Assembly: GCA_015163845.1 (NCBI GenBank)
Contig: JAAOII010000196.1
Span: forward strand, 1-5,341
DNA length: 5,341 nt
Origin: Candidatus Portiera sp.
GTDB taxonomy: Bacteria; Pseudomonadota; Gammaproteobacteria; CBDBNL01; JAAOII01
Direction of reading: 5' to 3'
The notes beneath the pieces were generated by a model that saw only the letters and a list, made by a program, of their open reading frames with translations, ran no database searches and had not been told where the DNA came from. The translations under genes and the position numbers were made by a program. Below, one piece after another: positions 1-4,243 of this stretch (its first letter is position 1; each line of letters starts with the position of its first letter).

Positions 1-279
1 ATGCAGCGGTGCCATGGGACCTTGCGGATCCCACCATGAGCTAGCTAAGTGGGAGAACTCGGAGTCGGCTTGATTAGGTTGGAAGTCGCGTAATAAAGAT
101 CTTAGTCGGTCAAAGATAAATGAATTAGTCCCCTGCTTCTCACTATTCAAATCACTATTCAAATCACTATTCAGGTCATTCGCATGTTCTCTAAGCTTTT
201 CGCTCACTCTTTTGTTCATTCCTGGTGCAAAATCCTCAGTTATTGAGGCGAGCTTGTTAAGTATCCTGGCAGTTTCCAT
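1..279 (-). CDS. ubiG: Ubiquinone biosynthesis O-methyltransferase UbiG, N-terminal part, truncated by window edge
   Basis: UbiG is the SAM-dependent O-methyltransferase that performs both O-methylation steps of ubiquinone synthesis. An open frame of 93 codons runs off the left edge. Residues 75-93 read FSHLASSWWDPQGPMAPLH, the conserved UbiG N-terminal motif that precedes the INPLR segment; the SAM-binding domain lies outside the window. The ATG at 279 is 3 nt past the methyltransferase stop codon, so translational coupling is likely; GAGG sits only 1 nt before it. UbiG usually has roughly 15-25 residues before this motif, but here there are about 74, including three DLNS repeats (residues 35-46) from a 12-bp DNA repeat. 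An internal ATG at residue 21 (219) is an alternative start, but would still leave a long extension. The family call is firm; the start is less certain. Confidence 0.85.
   Translation of the reverse strand, partial: METARILNKLASITEDFAPGMNKRVSEKLREHANDLNSDLNSDLNSEKQGTNSFIFDRLRSLLRDFQPNQADSEFSHLASSWWDPQGPMAPLH
141..173. repeat. 12-bp tandem repeat inside the ubiG N-terminal extension
   Basis: The unit CACTATTCAAAT (plus-strand reading) occurs at 141-152 and 153-164, with nine more matching bases at 165-173. On the minus strand it encodes repeated Asp-Leu-Asn-Ser (residues 35-46). Because the unit is a multiple of three, gain or loss of copies keeps ubiG in frame. It lies outside the conserved methyltransferase domain, so it is probably tolerated slippage in a linker. 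Confidence 0.9.
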
Positions 280-282
280 GCC

Positions 283-981
283 TCACTTTAACAATAAGTT
301 AAAAAGTTGCTCATCCCCTGATGCTTCAAGCCCCCAAGAATGCCACCCTTCATATTTTGCACGAGCAAATAATTCTATTTTTTCTTGGATAGGAAATATT
401 TTATTGATTCTTTCTCTAACCTCAAGGGGCTTCGCACTATGCCCTGTTCTTGGTGCAGTAACTAGTTGCTTAACATTCCTTGCCCCTCGTTCAGGTATTT
501 TACCTTTCTTAAATAGCAAGCATAATTCACAATAAGACATAGTATATTGTCCTGGGTTGTGCACCATTTTGTTCCATACAAAAGCCACTGTCTTATACTT
601 GAAGCCCCAACTATTACCCAATTTTATTGCTTGTTCTAAATGAGGATTGGTAGTCCACATGAATAAAATACAATTTTCATCTGCTATATCAGATATTGGA
701 ATACTAGTTAGTTCTTCCAAACGCATAGTTGGATATTTAAAGCTTGCTGAACTCATAAATATAGGTTTGCTGTATTTTCTATTGATATCTTTGTTTAAAG
801 TCCTATCAAATTGAACTTTCCCATTATAGTCCCAAGGCGGATCGGCATAAATAACCTCAAATTTTTTATCAGGTAATTCAGGGAATAAACTATTACTTCC
901 CTTAAGTGGGTTCTCTTTGGACTTGTCCCGTTGAAGCGGGCTGTATATGGAATATCCTGATAAATTATCTTTTACTGGCAT
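283..981 (-). CDS. MT-A70 family DNA adenine-N6 methyltransferase (orphan)
   Basis: This 232-residue protein is an SAM-dependent adenine-N6 methyltransferase of the MT-A70 family, whose bacterial and phage members are thought to methylate DNA. The catalytic DPPW motif is at residues 47-50 within FEVIYADPPWDY. The C-terminal half keeps the family pattern: RTGHSAKPLEVRERI (about 178-192), then KIELFARAKYEGWHSWGLE (201-219). The first 40 residues are polar and lie outside the fold. No restriction endonuclease gene is visible beside it, so it looks like an orphan methyltransferase. The start ATG at 981 has no Shine-Dalgarno (SD) sequence of its own; a 14-codon frame with a good SD ends 2 nt upstream, which may supply ribosomes. 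The next minus-strand gene, ubiG, starts 3 nt past the stop. Target sequence and role (regulation, phage remnant or defence) cannot be told from this window. Confidence 0.88.
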   Translation of the reverse strand: MPVKDNLSGYSIYSPLQRDKSKENPLKGSNSLFPELPDKKFEVIYADPPWDYNGKVQFDRTLNKDINRKYSKPIFMSSASFKYPTMRLEELTSIPISDIADENCILFMWTTNPHLEQAIKLGNSWGFKYKTVAFVWNKMVHNPGQYTMSYCELCLLFKKGKIPERGARNVKQLVTAPRTGHSAKPLEVRERINKIFPIQEKIELFARAKYEGWHSWGLEASGDEQLFNLLLK

Positions 982-983
982 GA

Positions 984-1028
984 TTAGATAGTTAAATTAT
1001 ACCAAATTTTTAGACCTGAATTATCCAT
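984..1028 (-). CDS. Possible 14-residue leader peptide before the methyltransferase gene
   Basis: A short frame (MDNSGLKIWYNLTI, stop TAA) opens with ATG at 1028, preceded by a clear AGGAG (1033-1037, minus strand) 4 nt away, the best SD in this part of the minus strand. It stops 2 nt before the methyltransferase ATG (TAATCATG), an arrangement typical of translational coupling. It is not in frame with the methyltransferase. A TATAAT hexamer lies inside it (996-1001, minus strand), so an alternative is that transcription starts near 989 and the methyltransferase mRNA is almost leaderless. Too short to identify by similarity; it may be chance. Confidence 0.35.
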   Translation of the reverse strand: MDNSGLKIWYNLTI

Positions 1029-1043
1029 TTTACTCCTATAAGC

Positions 1044-1072
1044 TTTAGACATTTTGATTTAATGTTTAACAA
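1044..1072 (-). promoter_or_regulatory. Weak candidate promoter for the methyltransferase-ubiG transcript
   Basis: On the minus strand TTGTTA (1072-1067) and TCTAAA (1049-1044) are separated by 17 nt; each matches 4 of 6 consensus bases. The -35 element lies inside the inverted repeat at 1060-1082. Predicted transcription would begin close to the AGGAG at 1037-1033. A TATAAT at 1001-996 with no convincing -35 is a competing choice. Confidence 0.22.
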
Positions 1073-1082
1073 ACAAACATTA
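1060..1082. promoter_or_regulatory. Inverted repeat in the divergent intergenic region, candidate operator
   Basis: Perfect 8-bp arms TAATGTTT (1060-1067) and AAACATTA (1075-1082) flank a 7-nt AACAAAC centre. It sits between the divergent methyltransferase and AtpI-like genes. It overlaps the weak minus-strand -35, and its right arm overlaps TAGAAT (1081-1086), a possible -10 for the plus-strand gene. Position and symmetry fit a regulator-binding site, but in AT-rich DNA such an 8-bp repeat can arise by chance. Confidence 0.35.
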
Positions 1083-1150
1083 GAATCTAGGTTTTATTAA
1101 CTATCTGGAGTCAATGTGTAAAATGGAGGTTATGAGGAGAGACAATAATC

Positions 1151-1576
1151 ATGCGACTTAATCCCAACCAGAATAAATTTCTTAAGTTGATACTATGGGT
1201 GCTTGCTCCACAGATATTATTAGCTGGCGGTTTGGGCTTGTTTAGTTTGTCAACTCACTTGTGGATAGGTCATTTATGGATAGGAATGGCAAGTTCCGAT
1301 TTAGCTGGTGGTTTCCTAGCTGGAGGACTAGTATATGCAGTTGCATTTGGTAGCTATGGATTGATGTATTTTACCCATCGTGGAGCAGCCGCTTCTGGTA
1401 AAATTGTTGGGAGCTTGATCTTAGCAGTGGTGATTAAGTATCTAGTGGTACTAGTGTTATCAAGCATTTTGTTGGTATATTCTGTTGTGTTGTCAGCACC
1501 TTTTTTTATAGGCCTGTTACTTAATCACTTGGTGTATCTAGTCGCGAATTCTATATATATGTCTAATAATATATAG
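1151..1576 (+). CDS. Four-helix membrane protein resembling ATP synthase subunit I (AtpI/UncI-like)
   Basis: A 141-residue, very hydrophobic protein with about four membrane segments (residues 11-31, 50-74, 86-109 and 112-135). The second half, with GGLVYAVAFGSYGLMYF, then the basic loop THRGAAASGK, then a helix containing an IK pair (95-96), follows the layout of the ATP synthase I chain family, which assists assembly of the c-ring of F1Fo synthase in some bacteria. The resemblance is by pattern and is not strong. No atp genes flank it; it stands alone between a divergent methyltransferase gene and a sugar-transport operon, whereas atpI normally heads the atp operon. The start is supported by GAGGAG at 1134-1139 (11-nt spacing) and an in-frame stop at 1133. 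Residues 36-45 are a doubled HLWIG from a 15-bp duplication. An unrelated small membrane protein remains possible. Confidence 0.6.
   Translation: MRLNPNQNKFLKLILWVLAPQILLAGGLGLFSLSTHLWIGHLWIGMASSDLAGGFLAGGLVYAVAFGSYGLMYFTHRGAAASGKIVGSLILAVVIKYLVVLVLSSILLVYSVVLSAPFFIGLLLNHLVYLVANSIYMSNNI
1256..1285. repeat. Diverged 15-bp tandem duplication (HLWIG twice)
   Basis: Positions 1256-1270 and 1271-1285 both encode His-Leu-Trp-Ile-Gly. The two DNA copies differ at several positions, all synonymous, so the duplication looks old and the peptide appears to have been kept. It lies in the loop between the first and second membrane segments. Confidence 0.7.
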
Positions 1577-1729
1577 GTTCTACTAGGCTGCTATCTTGCC
1601 ATCCCTGCTATCTTGCCATCCCTGCTATCTTGCAACCTTATATAAGTAAATCTAAGACGTAGGTTTGTTTAGAGATAACTACTGAATCCTTATGACTTCA
1701 AGCATACTACTTTTACATAAAGGCATTTC
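1577..1729. other. Non-coding stretch between the AtpI-like gene and the sugar operon promoter
   Basis: Apart from the 17-bp repeat and the short palindrome, this stretch contains only a weak imperfect stem (AAATCTA 1648-1654 against TAGGTTT 1660-1666, one G-U pair). I see no convincing terminator, gene or RNA here. How the AtpI-like transcript ends is therefore not evident. Confidence 0.5.
1588..1638. repeat. 17-bp intergenic tandem repeat, about 2.8 copies
   Basis: The unit CTGCTATCTTGCCATCC occurs perfectly at 1588-1604 and 1605-1621; a third copy from 1622 matches for 12 bases before diverging. It begins 11 nt past the AtpI-like stop codon. Units are contiguous, without spacers. A 10-bp palindrome CTTATATAAG (1637-1646) follows directly. 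No function is evident; it is richer in GC than its surroundings. Confidence 0.9.
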
Positions 1730-1760
1730 TTGACATTAATTAATATATAATGTGTATAAT
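1730..1760 (+). promoter_or_regulatory. Candidate sigma-70 promoter of the sugar-binding protein gene
   Basis: A consensus TTGACA (1730-1735) and a consensus TATAAT (1755-1760) are separated by 19 nt, slightly longer than the optimal 17. Transcription would start near 1767, giving a leader of about 60 nt before the ATG at 1829. The -10 element lies within the palindrome at 1747-1774, so a protein bound there would block the promoter. A second TATAAT at 1746-1751 is too close to the -35 to pair with it. Confidence 0.65.
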
Positions 1761-1774
1761 GGAATACACATTAT
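1747..1774. promoter_or_regulatory. 11-bp perfect inverted repeat over the promoter, probable repressor operator
   Basis: Arms ATAATGTGTAT (1747-1757) and ATACACATTAT (1764-1774) are perfect complements around a 6-nt AATGGA centre. The palindrome covers the -10 element and the predicted transcription start. Because much of it lies upstream of the start, it should act as DNA rather than as an RNA hairpin. The placement is classic for steric repression, as expected for an inducible sugar operon. The regulator family is not recognisable from the motif. Confidence 0.6.
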
Positions 1775-1775
1775 G

Positions 1776-1797
1776 TTTATCTCTTGATTGAGATAAA
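1776..1797 (+). promoter_or_regulatory. Hairpin in the 5' leader of the binding protein gene
   Basis: Arms TTTATCTC (1776-1783) and GAGATAAA (1790-1797) are perfectly complementary around a 6-nt TTGATT loop, and four T residues follow (1798-1801). It lies just downstream of the predicted start, so it would form at the very 5' end of the mRNA. It could stabilise the message, act as a weak attenuator or be a second operator. The stem is AU-rich, so it is a poor terminator. Confidence 0.4.
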
Positions 1798-1828
1798 TTT
1801 TATTAGTAATTAACTATGAAATAAAATT

Positions 1829-3112
1829 ATGAAATATTTAAAATTATCAAATATACTATTGACTTCTGTTATTGTTATCTCAGTTGCTTTAGTATCCTGT
1901 CAAAAATTTGGTTCTGATGCAGTTTCAATTGCGACTGGTTCTACCGGTAATGATATTGAGTTGTTGAGAACAGTTCTTGAAGAATATACAACTGAAACTG
2001 GTCAAGCAGTAGAAATCACTTCTATGCCTTCATCTACAACTGATATTTTCGGGCAGTTTAAAATTTGGCTCAATGCCAAAACATCCGAGATTGATATCTA
2101 TCAAGTAGATGTTATTTGGGCACCGCAAATCGGCAACCATTTGGTTGATCTAACTGAGGCGGTTTCCGATGTGTCTGGCGATCACTTCTCCTCTATTATA
2201 GAGTCACAAACTTCCAATGGTCGTTTAGTTGCTCTACCTTTCTTCACTGATGCTCCAGCTCTTTACTATCGCACAGATCTGTTGGATAAGTATAACGAGA
2301 ATGTACCTGAAACCTGGGACGAAATGGCTCTGATTGCTGAGTATATTATGGACGAAGAACATGCAGCTGGCAATACTGAATTGTGGGGTTTCGTTTTCCA
2401 AGGTAATTCCTATGAAGGTCTTACTTGTGATGCTCTTGAATGGGTTAAATCCCATGGTGGAGGTCAGATCATTGAACCAGATGGATCTATTTCCATTAAC
2501 AATCCTGATGCTGTAAGAGCAATTGAGTTTGCTGCCGATTTAGTTGGCACTATCTCTCCTCCAGGTGTGACTACCTATCAAGAAGAGGAAGCTCGTGGTA
2601 TATGGCAAACAGGTAATGCTGTTTTCATGCGTAACTGGCCCTATGCTTATGGTTTAGGTAATAGCGACGACTCTGCGGTTAAAGGTAAGTTTGACGTAGC
2701 TCCATTGCCATCTGGCGGTGCTGGTTCTGCTGCTACTTTAGGTGGCTGGAACTTGGCTGTATCTAAATATTCTGAAAAGCAAGAGGCGGCTATAGATGTT
2801 GTGAAATATCTTGCTAGCAAAAAAGTGCAAAAATTCATGGCGATCAACAACTCTAAGTTGCCCACCTTGCCTGAATTGTATTCAGATCCTGAAGTATTGA
2901 AAGCAGTTCCTTTCTTCGCTGAATGGCTTGATGTGTTTAAGCAAGCAGTTCCACGTCCTTCTGCTCCAACCAAGACAGCCTACAACGAAGTGTCCAAAGA
3001 ATTTTGGACTGCCGTGCATAATGTCCTGACTGGTAGTTCTTCTGCCAAGGATAGTTTAGCTAACCTAGAAAGAAAACTTACCGATATTAAGGAATCAGAA
3101 TCTGGTTGGTAA
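1829..3112 (+). CDS. thuE: Sugar ABC transporter substrate-binding lipoprotein, trehalose/maltose type (ThuE-like)
   Basis: This 427-residue family 1 extracellular solute-binding protein captures an alpha-glucoside and delivers it to the permease pair encoded downstream. Residues 1-23 are a signal peptide ending in lipobox LVSC, so Cys24 should be lipidated after cleavage. ThuE-type signatures run through the protein: ALPFFTDAPALYYR (135-148), WGFVFQG (186-192), YEGLTCDALEW (195-205), SPPGVTTYQEEEAR (243-256), FMRNWPYAY (266-274), GGW (305-307) and RPSAPTKTAYNEVS (376-389). Length is normal for the family. Tryptophan and aromatic residues at 187, 205, 270 and 307 are likely ligand stackers, by family analogy. 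Gln follows the lipidated Cys, which under the E. coli rule would favour the outer membrane. No SD precedes the ATG. A terminator follows the gene. Trehalose against maltose or sucrose cannot be decided from sequence. Confidence 0.9.
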   Translation: MKYLKLSNILLTSVIVISVALVSCQKFGSDAVSIATGSTGNDIELLRTVLEEYTTETGQAVEITSMPSSTTDIFGQFKIWLNAKTSEIDIYQVDVIWAPQIGNHLVDLTEAVSDVSGDHFSSIIESQTSNGRLVALPFFTDAPALYYRTDLLDKYNENVPETWDEMALIAEYIMDEEHAAGNTELWGFVFQGNSYEGLTCDALEWVKSHGGGQIIEPDGSISINNPDAVRAIEFAADLVGTISPPGVTTYQEEEARGIWQTGNAVFMRNWPYAYGLGNSDDSAVKGKFDVAPLPSGGAGSAATLGGWNLAVSKYSEKQEAAIDVVKYLASKKVQKFMAINNSKLPTLPELYSDPEVLKAVPFFAEWLDVFKQAVPRPSAPTKTAYNEVSKEFWTAVHNVLTGSSSAKDSLANLERKLTDIKESESGW

Positions 3113-3139
3113 TAATAACCTTTAGGTTATATTGCAAAT

Positions 3140-3171
3140 AAAAAAGAGGAAGCATTGCTTCCTCTTTTTTT
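3140..3171 (+). terminator. Rho-independent terminator between binding protein and permease genes
   Basis: GAGGAAGC (3146-3153) pairs with GCTTCCTC (3157-3164) around an ATT loop; the stem is extended by A residues before it (3140-3145) pairing with the T run after it (3165-3171). The seven T residues complete a strong intrinsic terminator. The A-rich upstream side means it may also work in the opposite direction. A smaller hairpin (ATAACCT 3115-3121 with AGGTTAT 3124-3130) lies just before it. Position inside the operon suggests partial read-through, or separate transcription of the permeases. Confidence 0.85.
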
Positions 3172-3230
3172 ATGCTTAACTCTTTTGTGATTTAGACCTA
3201 TTCTGTATCTAGTATTCCATGTCCTATATG

Positions 3231-3239
3231 TGATACAAT
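3231..3239 (+). promoter_or_regulatory. Candidate extended -10 promoter for the permease genes
   Basis: TGATACAAT is an extended -10 element: TGn followed by TACAAT (5 of 6 consensus). No clear -35 is present at the right distance (3211-3216 reads AGTATT), which extended -10 promoters can tolerate. The predicted start near 3246 gives a leader of about 42 nt before the ATG at 3288. It lies after the terminator, where an internal promoter would be needed if termination is efficient. Confidence 0.4.
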
Positions 3240-3287
3240 AGGCGAACATAAACATGATATTGAGTAATAAGCTATCAATAAACTTAC

Positions 3288-4217
3288 ATGAAAGCAGTCC
3301 AGCATCCTAGTGTTCTAACTTCGCAGAAAATTAAAACCGCGTGGTTGTTTCTTCTGCCGATGTTAGCGGTCTTGGCTTTCACTGCGGCTTGGCCTTTGTT
3401 GAGGACTATCTACTTTAGTTTCACTGATATAAGGGAGTTTGGTCAAGACAGCTATAATTTCGTATTCTTTAAGAATTACTTATATTTTGATCAGCAAGGA
3501 GAATGGAAAGGATTATTTGCTAACCCTACTTGGTGGAGGTCAGTGTGGAATACATTGAAATTTACAGTAATCTCAGTGTCAATAGAAACTGTATTGGGGA
3601 TATTAATTGCTCTGGCTTTGAACTTAGAGTTTCGCGGTAGAGGACTCATCCGAGCTGCAATACTTATACCTTGGGCTATACCCACCATAGTATCAGCCAA
3701 GATGTGGGCATGGATGCTCAATGATCAGTTTGGTATTATCAATGACTTGTTGATAAAGTTGGGCTTCCTTAGTGACCCCATTGCATGGACTGGAACTCCG
3801 GATACTGCTTTCATAGCTATCATCATCGTTGATGTGTGGAAGACCACTCCTTTTATGGCTTTGTTATCCTTGGCGGCTTTGCAGCTTTTGCCTGGCGAGG
3901 TTTATGAAGCAGCTAAAGTTGATGGCATAGGTCCAATCAAGCGATTCTTTCATATAACTTTACCTCTAATAAGGCAGCCACTGATGGTTGCTATTATTTT
4001 TCGCTCATTAGATTCATTGAGAATTTTTGATTTGATTTATGTCCTAACACCGAACAATGAGGCGACTATGAGTATGTCGGTATATGCAAAGTTTGAGATG
4101 TTTGATTTCTCTAAGTTTGCTTATGGGGCGGCAGCATCTACCTCTTTGTTTCTGATAATATCTCTCTTGACTATAATCTATATCAAGTTTGGCAGGGTTA
4201 ATCTTGGGCAAAATTAA
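3288..4217 (+). CDS. thuF: Sugar ABC transporter permease, MalF/ThuF type
   Basis: One of two membrane subunits of the importer, expected to pair with the ThuG-like permease and bind a cytoplasmic ATPase. It has 309 residues and about six membrane segments (roughly 17-40, 87-112, 120-144, 172-200, 231-253 and 284-300). The cytoplasmic EAA loop that docks onto the ATPase is clear: EAAKVDG (207-213) followed by ITLPLI (223-228). The sequence NPTWWRSVWNTLKFT near 79-93 is the usual start of the permease core. Length is typical for this family, and there is no MalF-like large periplasmic insert. The start has no SD, and the sequence before it is AT-rich. It lies 175 nt past the binding protein gene, beyond a terminator, and 26 nt before the second permease. 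The symbol is by analogy with rhizobial ThuF. Confidence 0.88.
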   Translation: MKAVQHPSVLTSQKIKTAWLFLLPMLAVLAFTAAWPLLRTIYFSFTDIREFGQDSYNFVFFKNYLYFDQQGEWKGLFANPTWWRSVWNTLKFTVISVSIETVLGILIALALNLEFRGRGLIRAAILIPWAIPTIVSAKMWAWMLNDQFGIINDLLIKLGFLSDPIAWTGTPDTAFIAIIIVDVWKTTPFMALLSLAALQLLPGEVYEAAKVDGIGPIKRFFHITLPLIRQPLMVAIIFRSLDSLRIFDLIYVLTPNNEATMSMSVYAKFEMFDFSKFAYGAAASTSLFLIISLLTIIYIKFGRVNLGQN

Positions 4218-4243
4218 TATACAATGTTCTATATAATTAAAGC

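Noticed and set aside
212..535. Plus-strand open frame of 107 codons opposite the methyltransferase and ubiG
   Set aside because: It lies antisense to two well-supported genes, has no ribosome site and no recognisable motif.
1132..1161. Ten-codon frame starting at ATG 1132, overlapping the AtpI-like start
   Set aside because: The GGAGG before it is only 2 nt away, too close to serve it, and the frame is very short; the GAGGAG within it better serves the ATG at 1151.
283..1576. Defence island or restriction-modification system around the methyltransferase
   Set aside because: No endonuclease, specificity subunit, integrase or transposase is visible; the neighbours are a ubiquinone gene and a small membrane protein.
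1588..1638. CRISPR array
   Set aside because: The repeats are contiguous with no spacers, too few and too short, and no cas genes are present.
1752..1770. CRP site (TGTG...CACA)
   Set aside because: The spacing and inner bases do not fit TGTGA-N6-TCACA; the symmetry extends differently, to 11-bp arms around 6 nt.
2234..2973. Open frames antisense to, or in another frame of, the binding protein gene
   Set aside because: The binding protein match covers the whole stretch; these frames show no motifs or starts of their own.
3491..3721. Minus-strand frame opposite the first permease
   Set aside because: It is a shadow of the permease gene with no ribosome site or domain.
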